Assembly (NCBI RefSeq): GCF_040112705.1
Contig: NZ_CP157804.1
Coordinates: 994,501-1,058,500, forward strand
DNA length: 64,000 nt
Reading direction: 5' to 3'
Origin: Flagellimonas sp. MMG031
Lineage (GTDB): Bacteria; Bacteroidota; Bacteroidia; Flavobacteriales; Flavobacteriaceae
Shown: piece after piece, positions 18,588 through 27,228 of the stretch
How positions within the stretch are numbered: the first letter of the stretch is position 1
How the letters are laid out: every line of letters begins with the position of its first letter
Notes under the pieces: generated by a model
The model's database searches: none
The model's input: the letters and a program-made list of their open reading frames with translations, nothing else
Told to the model about the DNA's origin: nothing
Program-made: the position numbers and the translations under genes

Positions 18588-21500
18588 TTAACGGTATAGG
18601 GTGAAATTCCCTACATATTCACGACCTGTGCCATCGTTCAATCTAACAATGTACCAGTAGTCCCCAGATGGAAGAGGTCTGGATTCGTAGGTGCCGTCCC
18701 AACCTTGGTCAAGAGGTCCTATAATCCATATTTTCCTTCCATATCGATCAAAAATGTAAGTTTCAATATCAGGGAAGCCTTCAGTATTTCTAGGTTTCCA
18801 AAAATCGTTTTGCCCATCATTGTTTGGAGTAAAGAAATTTGGAATGGAAATGTCTACTAAATTGAGAGTAATGGTAGCTATGGCCTCACAACCGTTACTG
18901 TCCACTACCCTGACAAAGAAAGCTCCGTTCCTGTCAATGGTATAGGTGTTCGCAGTTGTACCATTTTCATCTTCGAAATAGTAGGTGTAGGGAACTGTGC
19001 CTCCCGTTGCATTGGCGGTTATTTGATTTATACTTTCACTAGAAAGTGATAGCTGCAATGGGTCTATTGTGTCTATTGTGAAAGCAAAATCGAACAAACA
19101 TCCACTATTGCTCATTATAAATAAAGTATGCTCCCCTGCACCTATATTGAAAAAGTCAGGATTCAATACAAAATCGTTGGGATTTGTGGAATCCAGTGCA
19201 TACATAAGGTTGTCCGCTATGGAGGGGTCAGCAAGTGTCACCAAAATCGAATTGCTGATTGAATTGCCGCCCTCACAAGTGTAAACGGGTTCTACAAAGG
19301 CACCTATGTTTTCTTCAATAACAGTAACCTGTGCCATTGCAGAAGTTGAACAATTGCCATTGGCCGCCACGGTATAGGTATAGACCCCTGGTCCTGCGGG
19401 TGCTGGTGTCCAGGTCCCCCCGACATCGGGTGTTCCCCCGAGCTGTGCGAAAAGGTCCGCGGCGGTCACTGATGACCCCTCACATATGGTCATGGCCCCG
19501 TCGTCCCCTGCATCGGGCTGTATGGTGATGTTGACCTCCACGGTTGCGGAGTCGTCGGGGCATGCCCCTGTCGAGGATACGGTATAGGTAAATCGGTAGG
19601 TTCCCGGTGCTATGGCGTTGAAGTCCATGTTGGCGGGGTCGGCTACCACGGAGTTGGCCCCGTTGCCGAAAGCGTCGTCCACGTCGGTCCATGTTCCCCC
19701 TGCGTCCTCACCGGCGAGCTGTGCGGAGAGGTCGTAGGCGGTGGCGTCCCCTTCACAGAGTGCGAGGTCTGTGGGGGTTCCGGCCTCGTTGGCCCCGTCG
19801 ATGTTGACCTCCACGGTTGCGGAGTCGTCGGGGCATGCCCCTGTCGAGGATACGGTATAGGTAAATCGGTAGGTTCCCGGTGCTATGGCGTTGAAGTCCA
19901 TGTTGGCGGGGTCGGCTACCACGGAGTTGGCCCCGTTGCCGAAAGCGTCGTCCACGTCGGTCCATGTTCCCCCTGCGTCCTCACCGGCGAGCTGTGCGGA
20001 GAGGTCGTAGGCGGTGGCGTCCCCTTCACAGAGTGCGAGGTCTGTGGGGGTTCCGGCCTCGTTGGCCCCGTCGATGTTGACCTCCACGGTTGCGGAGTCG
20101 TCGGGGCATGCCCCTGTCGAGGATACGGTATAGGTAAATCGGTAGGTTCCCGGTGCTATGGCGTTGAAGTCCATGTTGGCGGGGTCGGCTACCACGGAGT
20201 TGGCCCCGTTGCCGAAAGCGTCGTCCACGTCGGTCCATGTTCCCCCTGCGTCCTCACCGGCGAGCTGTGCGGAGAGGTCGTAGGCGGTGGCGTCCCCTTC
20301 ACAGAGTGCGAGGTCTGTGGGGGTTCCGGCCTCGTTGGCCCCGTCGATGTTGACGGTGAAACTATGCTCATCTGTGCACGGTACTGGTCCTGTTGCGGCG
20401 TACACATAGATGGTTTGGGTACTGGTAATAACATCTCCTGCGGATAACGGAGTTCCGGTACCGCCACTTCCAGTAAAGTAGGAGCCTGTGGTGAGCGGTG
20501 GTAACACATAAGAGTTACATGCAGAGACATCAGCAGGTTCATCTACTACCGGTGAAGTATAGACGTATATGGTATGTGTTACGTCTATGAAATTGCCGTA
20601 AATATCGGTTACGCGATAGGTTCTTACTATGGTTTCTGGATTGGAAAGATTGTCTGTTGTTTCTGATATAAATGTAACAGAAGCAATACCACAATTGTCC
20701 GTTTCATCGTCTATGACATCAGGATCCACAGCAGGAGGGGTATCGCAAACTGTTGATACTTGATCGCTAGCAGTAGGGTCCTCATCATCCAAAAAAGCTA
20801 TGGTAAAGACCTGTGTGTGCTCAAAGGTTACGTTATCAAAATAGGCATTGTTGGCGCCATCTACGCTAGTGGCGGGGATGGACGTCAAAGTGCCCGTGAG
20901 AAAGTCGCCATCACCATCATTATCTATAAGGAGCACTAAAGTGCCACAGTTGGGGTTGGAAAGCATATCTGAACCCAAAAGGTCTACCCGAACACTGACA
21001 TTGTTTATGGGGTCAACTCCTCCGGGAGACACTGTTTTTTGGATTTGCCATTCCCGTTCTATACGGACGGAGTATCCTGTGGGCAATTCTACTGCGGTTT
21101 GGTTTACACTTCCCCTATCACTTGCCCAAATCAGGTAATTATGTAAATATGATGTGGTTGTCAATGACTCCCCAGACGATGTGGTATTATCTATAATAGG
21201 CCTAGTTTGTTCCAAATTGTCACCTATGAAATCGGTGTTGTTGGACATGGTAACAATAGCCTGTGCATTCACACTTTTGGAAATGCGCTGGTGCAGGTTA
21301 TATCTCAAATCTGGATTACTACCATTGTTATCTTGGTATCTATCACGACCTAAACCTGCAATATCAAATTTATAAATGTTGGAATTTAGGGTTGGATCCC
21401 AAATTACTGTTCCATCTGCGGCTAGGTATGGATAGCCTAAATTTCCATCGATACTTCCCAATTGTCCCGCCCTATTAAGGGTAATCCCGTATTTTATGGC

Positions 21501-22505
21501 TAAATAGCTTTCTACCCTAGCTCTATTACTTGCATCCAAGGGACCATCAGCCAAAAGAACTTCAGCTATATTTCCTGTAAGGTTCCTATTTGAATCATTA
21601 CTATTGAAGTGCTTGCCTAAACTATTATAGAGGTATAGATTTTGTTCAGCTCTGGAGTGAATCCTTAGCTCATCAATATCGGCTAGGCCATTTACAAAGG
21701 ACATAAAGCGTTCATCTTGTTGGGAGCCATCGGTATCTACATCCCTAATCATAGTGCCGATAGTTGGTGCTCCTAACAAATCCACACTACCGGATTGAAA
21801 CCATCCGCCGCCGTCTCCATCCCATGTTCTTCCGACTGAAAACCTGTTCCCGTCTGCTATTCCCACAGAAATATTGGTTGTGGATGAATGATGGTTTTCG
21901 ATATCTCCACCAAATAATAGTCGTTGGGTTTCAGCCGTATTTCCAGCTCCTTGTGCCTGAAATACAATAAATAGGGTTATTTCTCCTCTTGAAATTGGAC
22001 GTAGGTATAATCCGTCTCCAACTCCGCTTCCATCAAATTCAATAGATGGGTTAAAGTTCATGTGGTTTCTCCTTAGCGTTGGTACTCCGGGAGCTGATCC
22101 TACTGGTGTCAAGAATGATGGTGATCCAAAAGAGTGTTCGAATCCGTCTGGATGGGGTAGCAGGAAATTCAATACATTTGAAGGATGTTGAACGGCATCC
22201 TGTTTATCTGGATCATTAAAGTCGACGAGATCGTACCACCAAGTGACAGGAGTTCCATCTGCCGGGGCCAATGGTGTAAATAGTTGTAATTGTCCGTTAG
22301 GCAGCGGGGCGCTATTCACAGCACGGTCCGCACTATACCATGTATCAACTTCTGTTTGACCAAATATCGAAGTGTTGGACATTAATCCCATCAACAGAAC
22401 AAAACTTACTACTGATTTGGTTCTTGCAGGATTAACCATAAACGAGGTCTGCACCTGAAGTGATTTCAGTGCATTAAAAAAGTGGTTAAGTAGAAGTCTT
22501 ATCAT
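18588..22505 (-). CDS. Large T9SS-secreted adhesin with LamG-like domain, three perfect repeats and CHU_C sorting domain
   Basis: The frame is open from 22634, but those first codons lie in promoter array C. The ATG at 22505 fits the predicted transcript start, and the ATG at 22439 (VNPARTKSVVSFVLLMGLMSNTSIFGQ) would also give a clean signal peptide. About 1305 residues: an N-terminal LamG/DUF8202-like part (YSADRAV, ESYLAIKYGITL), an HYR-like Ig domain (DDETDNCGIASVTF), three identical 91-residue repeats encoded at 19527-20345, another degenerate repeat, then the C-terminal sorting domain (FFTPNNDGQNDFW, DRYGRKIW, PSGDYWYIV). It is probably exported by T9SS and displayed at the surface. It heads the operon with sprF and the esterase-like lipoprotein. 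Confidence 0.88.
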   Translation of the reverse strand: MIRLLLNHFFNALKSLQVQTSFMVNPARTKSVVSFVLLMGLMSNTSIFGQTEVDTWYSADRAVNSAPLPNGQLQLFTPLAPADGTPVTWWYDLVDFNDPDKQDAVQHPSNVLNFLLPHPDGFEHSFGSPSFLTPVGSAPGVPTLRRNHMNFNPSIEFDGSGVGDGLYLRPISRGEITLFIVFQAQGAGNTAETQRLLFGGDIENHHSSTTNISVGIADGNRFSVGRTWDGDGGGWFQSGSVDLLGAPTIGTMIRDVDTDGSQQDERFMSFVNGLADIDELRIHSRAEQNLYLYNSLGKHFNSNDSNRNLTGNIAEVLLADGPLDASNRARVESYLAIKYGITLNRAGQLGSIDGNLGYPYLAADGTVIWDPTLNSNIYKFDIAGLGRDRYQDNNGSNPDLRYNLHQRISKSVNAQAIVTMSNNTDFIGDNLEQTRPIIDNTTSSGESLTTTSYLHNYLIWASDRGSVNQTAVELPTGYSVRIEREWQIQKTVSPGGVDPINNVSVRVDLLGSDMLSNPNCGTLVLLIDNDGDGDFLTGTLTSIPATSVDGANNAYFDNVTFEHTQVFTIAFLDDEDPTASDQVSTVCDTPPAVDPDVIDDETDNCGIASVTFISETTDNLSNPETIVRTYRVTDIYGNFIDVTHTIYVYTSPVVDEPADVSACNSYVLPPLTTGSYFTGSGGTGTPLSAGDVITSTQTIYVYAATGPVPCTDEHSFTVNIDGANEAGTPTDLALCEGDATAYDLSAQLAGEDAGGTWTDVDDAFGNGANSVVADPANMDFNAIAPGTYRFTYTVSSTGACPDDSATVEVNIDGANEAGTPTDLALCEGDATAYDLSAQLAGEDAGGTWTDVDDAFGNGANSVVADPANMDFNAIAPGTYRFTYTVSSTGACPDDSATVEVNIDGANEAGTPTDLALCEGDATAYDLSAQLAGEDAGGTWTDVDDAFGNGANSVVADPANMDFNAIAPGTYRFTYTVSSTGACPDDSATVEVNITIQPDAGDDGAMTICEGSSVTAADLFAQLGGTPDVGGTWTPAPAGPGVYTYTVAANGNCSTSAMAQVTVIEENIGAFVEPVYTCEGGNSISNSILVTLADPSIADNLMYALDSTNPNDFVLNPDFFNIGAGEHTLFIMSNSGCLFDFAFTIDTIDPLQLSLSSESINQITANATGGTVPYTYYFEDENGTTANTYTIDRNGAFFVRVVDSNGCEAIATITLNLVDISIPNFFTPNNDGQNDFWKPRNTEGFPDIETYIFDRYGRKIWIIGPLDQGWDGTYESRPLPSGDYWYIVRLNDGTGREYVGNFTLYR
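19527..20345 (-). repeat. Three perfect 273-bp tandem repeats inside the T9SS adhesin gene
   Basis: Units start at 19527, 19800 and 20073, each exactly 273 bp (91 codons), and appear identical base for base in the read sequence. Partial copies flank them. The block is visibly richer in G and C than the rest of the gene, and one codon is often used for each amino acid. Identical units imply recent expansion or active homogenisation. Such blocks can change copy number by slippage or recombination and are often collapsed in short-read assemblies. Confidence 0.95.
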
Positions 22506-22559
22506 AAGCGTTAAGTTTATGCTCCTGTTGGGGTAAGGACAGGATATAGATTTGGTAGT

Positions 22560-22650
22560 ATAAAGTAAAGCACTATGATCTGCATTTTTGGGTGCCAATT
22601 GATCTATGGGTCTTTTGAATTGACGGATGCCCATTCTGGATCAACGGATG
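22560..22650 (-). promoter_or_regulatory. LytTR-box array C (three repeats) upstream of the T9SS adhesin operon
   Basis: TGATCTATG (22600), TGACGGATG (22621) and CAACGGATG (22642) are 21 bp apart; the proximal unit is degenerate. The distal unit read leftward is TCCGTTGAT, a full match to the LytTR consensus. The -7-like TACTTTAT (22560-22567) is 29 bp from the proximal unit. The array overlaps the first codons of the open frame, which supports a downstream start. Confidence 0.68.
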
Positions 22651-22700
22651 AGAAAATCGACCTTTTTTAAATTTGCGGTTTTTGTAGGTTTATTCTTGTA

Positions 22701-22730
22701 AAAGGAGCCCGTCAGTAATTTTCCTGACGG
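22701..22730 (-). terminator. Probable terminator of the OmpA-family gene
   Basis: The inverted repeat CCGTCAG / CTGACGG (22709-22715 and 22724-22730) with a loop of 8 bases is followed leftward by CTCCTTTT. It lies about 70 bp after the stop of the OmpA/TSP3 gene. The U-tract is short, so this is a moderate call. Confidence 0.5.
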
Positions 22731-22796
22731 TCTTGACCCACTTATTCAAGAACGTAAGCATTACACCAAACCTGGTTCTTGTTTTGTGAGCTTATC

Positions 22797-25043
22797 CTAT
22801 TTGATCAAATTGATTTCTACCCTTCTGTTCTGTTTTCTTCCGCTTGGGGTATCATTGGTTGCAATCGGTTTGTCCTCTCCAAATCCGATGGCGGTCAATC
22901 TAGTGCTGGAAATTCCTTCGTTGATCAAGAACTCCAGCACCGCTTTTGCCCTTGCCTCGGACAGTTTTTGGTTGCTTTCGCTGCTTCCCACGCTATCGGT
23001 ATGGCCTTCAACCGTGAATTTGGTGGTGGGATATTCGTTCAGGATTTGGATAATGTCCACCATAACGGATACAGATTCGGTTTTGATGGTAGCCTTTCCT
23101 GTATCGAACAGAATGGTGCGGGCATAGTCGTTCAATTGCTTTTGAATTTCTTGGGTTACTTCTGGACATCCGTTATTGCTAAACGGTCCGGCTACGTTTG
23201 GACATTCGTCGTCCACATCCACCAAGGTGTCGCCATCGGTATCAGGGCATCCTTTATTTTCCAAACTTCCTGCTTCGTTAGGACAGCGGTCTTCTTTGTC
23301 CATAATACCATCACCATCGGTATCGGGGCATCCATCAAACTCAGCTAAACCTGGTGTTTCAGGACAGTTGTCGTTATGGTCAAGAATCCCATCGTTATCG
23401 GTATCTTTCCAAGGACAACCTTGATTTTCTGCTGGCCCTGCTTCATTGGGGCAGCTATCGTCTTTGTCCAAAATACCGTCCTCGTCGGTGTCCTTCCATG
23501 GACAACCATTATTCTCTACAGGTCCGGGCTGATCTACACATGAATCGTCTTTATCCAAAACACCGTCTTTATCAGTATCCGGCCAAGGGCAACCTTGGTT
23601 GTCCACTGGTCCTGGCACATCTGGGCATGCATCTTCTTGATTAAAGATGCCATCGTTGTCCCTATCCCGTAACTTAGCTTGATAGATGGGTACCTTTACT
23701 CCGGCAAAGGCATCGATGGTTCTGGTTTGACCCAGGAAGGAGGTGAGCACAGAGCCTGATCCAAGGTAGAAAGGTCCCATTCTTAGACCAGCACCCCATC
23801 TAAGACCTATGCCTTGCATGAGACTGATAGGTGAATAAATACTCAACCATGCGGTTTCCAATCTTGGTGTAAGTGATACTTGATTGATGACATGTGCGGT
23901 GTTGATTCGATTTCGCTCACGAAGCGAGAGATCTGTATTGAGATTTAGATAGAATTTTGAACCCACATTCCAATCGGCATTGGCATGTAGCGCGGTTGGT
24001 AGGGCACTTGGTGCCGATACCCTTGTTGCGCCAATGGTGGCAAAGTTTTCCTGTAATGCTTCATCCAGATCTAGGCCATCGAAATTGTCCACATCTTGGG
24101 TAGCGTTCAAATCATAGGTTTCTTCCTCGCCGTTTTCGTTGTTGATACGGCCTATATCGGTAATGGAAAGCCCTAATTTGAGCTTGTATTTATTAACCCC
24201 TCTGTTGGGTTTTGGATTGCCATTGGCATCCATTAGGGTGTATTTGGCATGGTCGGGACGCCATTCGTAAACCAGTCCGAGGTCAGCTCCAAAACCCGAT
24301 GAGGAACTAAAACTCAAAAGGTCGTCCAATACATCACTGCCTTCCGAAAAATCCCTGCCCTGTGTTAACTGACCTGTGGTGGTTATTTGCCTTGGGGCTG
24401 CATTATAATCCAAGCTAATGTCCGAACCGTTGATGTAATTATGGCGTATTCCGGAAAGGTACTTAACGGTAAGACCTCCTTTAAAAAAGTGTTCTTCTTT
24501 GTTGGACAGCACACGGGCATAAGTGGCACCTATTTCTGTCCAAAGGTTCAGTTGGCCAGAGATGTTACCCTCGTTCACAAAGAAGTCCTCGTTCTCGTTA
24601 AAGCCACCCTCCTTATCGATGGTATTTCCGTTGACATCATCAATATTTAAAAAGATGCGTCCTCTGGTATAAACGGCTATGGAGTGTTTTTGCGACATGC
24701 TCAACATGGTCGCTGGTCCGAGGATGTCCAAATTGGCGGCCAAGAAGTTATTGTTTTTTGGGGTTTTGCTCGCTTCATCGAAGGTATTTTCAAAATCCCG
24801 GAATAGATCGCCCAAATTGGCTCCCAAATAATCGTTGCCAAAAAAGGCACTGACCCCGACCAGGTTCACGTCCAACTTTAGACGGGAGTCCGCAATGTTA
24901 GCAGGGTTGGAAAGAATTCCATGCACCCCGTTGTAGTTGTCTTCCAAAAATCCCGAGTAGGATTGGGATTGTGCCTTTTGCATTGTTAGTATCAAGAAAA
25001 GACCTGCTAATATCTTTCCTGAAAACATCATTTTATTTCTCAT
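22797..25043 (-). CDS. OmpA-family outer-membrane protein with N-terminal barrel (DUF5723-like) and TSP3 calcium repeats
   Basis: The 748-residue protein starts with a signal peptide ([18 protein letters not shown]). Residues about 27-460 look like a beta-barrel of the DUF5723 kind ([23 protein letters not shown]). From about 465 to 625 there are thrombospondin type 3 repeats ([28 protein letters not shown]) that bind calcium and stiffen the linker. The C-terminal OmpA domain (about 640-748, [20 protein letters not shown], then RRVEINLIK) binds peptidoglycan. The protein would tie the outer membrane to the cell wall and may respond to surface load. Arrays D and E of LytTR boxes lie upstream; D is about 80 bp from the start. 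Confidence 0.9.
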   Translation of the reverse strand: MRNKMMFSGKILAGLFLILTMQKAQSQSYSGFLEDNYNGVHGILSNPANIADSRLKLDVNLVGVSAFFGNDYLGANLGDLFRDFENTFDEASKTPKNNNFLAANLDILGPATMLSMSQKHSIAVYTRGRIFLNIDDVNGNTIDKEGGFNENEDFFVNEGNISGQLNLWTEIGATYARVLSNKEEHFFKGGLTVKYLSGIRHNYINGSDISLDYNAAPRQITTTGQLTQGRDFSEGSDVLDDLLSFSSSSGFGADLGLVYEWRPDHAKYTLMDANGNPKPNRGVNKYKLKLGLSITDIGRINNENGEEETYDLNATQDVDNFDGLDLDEALQENFATIGATRVSAPSALPTALHANADWNVGSKFYLNLNTDLSLRERNRINTAHVINQVSLTPRLETAWLSIYSPISLMQGIGLRWGAGLRMGPFYLGSGSVLTSFLGQTRTIDAFAGVKVPIYQAKLRDRDNDGIFNQEDACPDVPGPVDNQGCPWPDTDKDGVLDKDDSCVDQPGPVENNGCPWKDTDEDGILDKDDSCPNEAGPAENQGCPWKDTDNDGILDHNDNCPETPGLAEFDGCPDTDGDGIMDKEDRCPNEAGSLENKGCPDTDGDTLVDVDDECPNVAGPFSNNGCPEVTQEIQKQLNDYARTILFDTGKATIKTESVSVMVDIIQILNEYPTTKFTVEGHTDSVGSSESNQKLSEARAKAVLEFLINEGISSTRLTAIGFGEDKPIATNDTPSGRKQNRRVEINLIK

Positions 25044-25084
25044 CGTTTATGTATTGCTATTGGTTGTTCACCTTGTTAATGGAA

Positions 25085-25153
25085 CAAAGAGAATACAAAT
25101 AGCAATACGCAAAGGGTGCCAATTAACGGATGGGGGGTTTGATCTGACGGATG
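25085..25153 (-). promoter_or_regulatory. LytTR-box array D (two repeats) with -7-like element for the OmpA-family gene
   Basis: TAACGGATG (25124-25132) and TGACGGATG (25145-25153) are 21 bp apart. The proximal unit reads leftward as TCCGTTAAT, a full 9/9 match to the LytTR consensus. TCTCTTTG (25085-25092, minus strand) lies exactly 28 bp from it, a 7/8 match to TAnnTTTG, and about 40 bp before the ATG at 25043. Confidence 0.72.
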
Positions 25154-25204
25154 CAGATTTGGACAGGATTTTTCCTACTCTGATGATGTGGATAGGGAAC
25201 AAAC

Positions 25205-25362
25205 AAAAAAACCATTACAACCAAGGAATCTTTCGATTCCTTGGCGTAACGGAAACCTCAACTAAACTAAACACTTTTATGACTATCAGTCGTCAAAAGT
25301 GAATTGCTATATGTGCATGCGTTATATTGACCTTGCTTATCAATATGCACTAACGCTTAAAT
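25205..25362 (-). ncRNA. Candidate novel small RNA with pseudoknot-capable 5' part and intrinsic terminator
   Basis: The RNA would start about 7 nt after the perfect -7 element of array E and end at an intrinsic terminator. That terminator is a 7-bp stem (CCGUUAC with GUAAUGG, one G-U pair) stacked on a 10-bp stem (CCAAGGAAUC with GAUUCCUUGG), capped by a GAAA tetraloop and followed by U7 (25205-25252). The G-U pair and the GNRA loop form only on the minus strand. A middle hairpin pairs 25272-25278 with 25295-25301. In the 5' part, 25313-25318 pairs with 25345-25350 while 25319-25324 pairs with 25351-25356, an interleaved pseudoknot or switch, with a third stem inside. No known RNA family is recognised. 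Confidence 0.62.
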
Positions 25363-25368
25363 GCGATA

Positions 25369-25458
25369 CAAACATACAATCGAAAGTTTGAAAAAATTGT
25401 GGCCAATTGACGAATGCCCCTTCCGATCTGACGGATGGCCCTTCTGATCTGACGGATG
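25369..25458 (-). promoter_or_regulatory. LytTR-box array E (three repeats) with perfect -7 element, driving the RNA candidate
   Basis: TGACGAATG (25408), TGACGGATG (25429) and TGACGGATG (25450) are exactly 21 bp apart. TATGTTTG (25369-25376, minus strand) matches TAnnTTTG fully and is 28 bp from the proximal unit, the same spacing as in arrays A and D. Nothing downstream for 300 bp encodes a protein. Confidence 0.75.
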
Positions 25459-25470
25459 AAAAATAAGCAC

Positions 25471-25501
25471 AAAAAAAACAGCCCGATCGAGCTGTTTTTT
25501 G
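25471..25501 (-). terminator. Terminator after the YegP-family gene
   Basis: AAAAAACAGC / GCTGTTTTTT (25473-25482 and 25491-25500) with an 8-base loop gives A/T tracts on both sides, so it can work in both directions. It lies 24 bp after the yegP-like stop and just before array E. Confidence 0.8.
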
Positions 25502-25524
25502 TGATGTAAAGTATGACTTTGTTT

Positions 25525-25854
25525 TTAAGAAACTTCTTCTACAGATGCGTCAGGAGCATTTTTTTTGACGGAGGCAATACCATTTTCCATGGCAGATTCG
25601 CTGGAATACATTTCACTATTTCCGATAACCTGACCGTTGGATGCTTTCAGGTTAAAGTATGGACTTCCGTCCTTTGCCTTGTTTCTTTCAAAATTATCAT
25701 CGTCCTGCGCATGTTTTTTCACAGAATCGATTCCGTTTTCGCAAGCGGCTTTGGAAGAGTACCCTTGGCTGCTCAAAATTACCTGTCCGTTCCCGGCCTT
25801 CAAATTGAACCTGAACTTTCCGGATTTATCGGTTTTAATCTCAAATTTTCCCAT
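25525..25854 (-). CDS. YegP-family (DUF1508) protein
   Basis: The 109-residue protein consists of two tandem DUF1508 units (about 10-57 and 61-103), seen as FRFNLKAGNGQVILSSQGY and PYFNLKASNGQVIGNSEMY, each followed by a Ser-rich N-G-I-x-SVKK helix. Two-unit YegP proteins are small, soluble and widely conserved; their function is not established, though some are linked to stress. The gene has its own terminator and is transcribed away from the proA terminator, so it is a single-gene unit. Confidence 0.9.
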   Translation of the reverse strand: MGKFEIKTDKSGKFRFNLKAGNGQVILSSQGYSSKAACENGIDSVKKHAQDDDNFERNKAKDGSPYFNLKASNGQVIGNSEMYSSESAMENGIASVKKNAPDASVEEVS

Positions 25855-25976
25855 ACTTATTTGTTTTATGAACTAAATCTAGAGATTTTCTTAAAAAATG
25901 ACCAATAAATACAATGAAAAATGATGATTGACCAAGCTTTTTCCCTTTTTGAGAATATTGATTCAGAGCAATCCAT

Positions 25977-26005
25977 AAAAAAAGGAGGCAATTTGCCTCC
26001 TTTTA
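25977..26005 (-). terminator. Terminator after proA
   Basis: An 11-bp stem (AAAAGGAGGCA / TGCCTCCTTTT, 25980-26004) with an ATT loop is followed by a T-rich tract in the leftward direction, 19 bp after the proA stop. Confidence 0.88.
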
Positions 26006-26023
26006 CATCATTTTAGGTTGGGT

Positions 26024-27223
26024 TTACACCCTAATCTGTCCATCCCCAAATACATAGTATTTGTTGGTGACCAATTGCTTGAGACCCAATGGACCTCTGT
26101 GGTGCAATTTATCGGTGCTGATGGCCAGTTCTGCCCCAACGCCCATTTGACCTCCATCGGTGAATCGGGTGGAGGCATTCTGGTACACAGCGGCACAGTC
26201 TATATTCTCCATGAAGGTTCTGGCCACTTCATTGTTCTCTGTCATGATGGAAGCGGAGTGTCCACCTGAATTTTTATTGATTTTAGCAATAGCCTTGTCA
26301 ATATTGTCCACGGCACCGATAACACACTTCATGGCCAAAAATTCCTCTTGCCAGATAGCTTCATCGGTTATGGTATCTTCGTTGGTCAACGTTTTTTTGA
26401 CTTCATCATCTACCGTTATGGAAACATTGTTGGCAGTTAAGACCTTCTGTAGTTCTTTCAACTTATCTTCATACCCATCGATCTGGGTATCCATCAAAAT
26501 TTTGTCCAATGCATTACAGGCAGAAATCTTGTGGGTCTTTGCGTTCAAGATCACTTTCAAACTTTTTTCCCAATCCGCTTCTTTGTGTACATAAAGGAAA
26601 TTGTTTCCCCTTCCGCTAATCAGTACGGCGCACTTGGCGTGTTCTTTTACAAAAGCGATCAAGCGTTCACCGCCACGGGGTACGATAAGGTCCAGATCTT
26701 GGTCTGGATTTCGTAAAAAATCCTGAGTTTGGGTCCTGTCCATTTCCAAGAACTGGATAAAATCCTTGGACAAGCCATTCTCGGTGAGGGCTTGGTGCCA
26801 AAACTTGACCAAAGCCTTGTTGCTATGGTAGGCTTCCTTACCTCCTTTGAGCAAAATCTTATTGTTTGCCTTAAAGGCTAGTACGGCCGCTTCCACGGTC
26901 ACATCGGGACGGGACTCATAAATGATCATGATGGTACCAAAGGGTGCCGTTCTGTTGATGATTTTAAGCCCGTTGTCCAATTCCCTTGTGGAAATTTCCT
27001 TGTTCACGGGGTCATCTTGTAGGCGTACCTCTTTTACCGCCTGAATCATTTGGTCTACCTTCTTTTGGTCCACTACCAAGCGATCGTACAAGGCTTGGTC
27101 GTCCCGATTAAAGGCGTCGAGGTCTTTTTTGTTGGCTTGGAGCAGTTCGTCCCGATTTTCATCGAGAATGCGCTCCATGTCCTGTAATACTTTATTTTTT
27201 AAATCTGTTTTTAATAATTTCAT
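26024..27223 (-). CDS. proA: Glutamate-5-semialdehyde dehydrogenase (gamma-glutamyl phosphate reductase)
   Basis: The 399-residue enzyme reduces gamma-glutamyl phosphate with NADPH in proline synthesis. The catalytic Cys is C236 in HKISACNALDK. Other ProA marks are FGTIMIIYESRPDVT, LKGGKEAYHSN, VPRGGERLI and the C-terminal ASTRFTDGGQMGVGAELAIST with RGPLGL. Length and motifs are typical. It is the last gene of a proC-proB-proA operon, 5 bp after proB, and ends at a terminator. Confidence 0.96.
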   Translation of the reverse strand: MKLLKTDLKNKVLQDMERILDENRDELLQANKKDLDAFNRDDQALYDRLVVDQKKVDQMIQAVKEVRLQDDPVNKEISTRELDNGLKIINRTAPFGTIMIIYESRPDVTVEAAVLAFKANNKILLKGGKEAYHSNKALVKFWHQALTENGLSKDFIQFLEMDRTQTQDFLRNPDQDLDLIVPRGGERLIAFVKEHAKCAVLISGRGNNFLYVHKEADWEKSLKVILNAKTHKISACNALDKILMDTQIDGYEDKLKELQKVLTANNVSITVDDEVKKTLTNEDTITDEAIWQEEFLAMKCVIGAVDNIDKAIAKINKNSGGHSASIMTENNEVARTFMENIDCAAVYQNASTRFTDGGQMGVGAELAISTDKLHHRGPLGLKQLVTNKYYVFGDGQIRV

Positions 27224-27228
27224 TACTG

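Larger units (their letters stand above)
25044..25524. other. Gene-free region holding two LytTR-box arrays, a candidate ncRNA and a terminator
   Basis: No protein gene is supported here; a short rightward ORF at 25054-25302 crosses array D and the RNA candidate and shows no protein features. From left to right the region holds the OmpA promoter with array D, the terminator and body of a minus-strand RNA candidate (25205-25362), its promoter with array E, and the yegP terminator. Confidence 0.6.

Noticed and set aside
19480..20238. Three near-identical Arg-rich 70-aa ORFs in a second frame
   Set aside because: They are shadows of the 273-bp repeat in the adhesin gene, on the same strand in another frame.
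25054..25302. Rightward 82-aa ORF
   Set aside because: It covers the OmpA promoter, array D and the RNA terminator, and its translation has no protein-like features.
14991..25458. The 21-bp tandem repeats as a CRISPR array
   Set aside because: Units are about 9-12 bp with 2-3 copies per array, the between-unit sequence is also similar (GCCCTT), and every array sits at a promoter. No cas genes are present.
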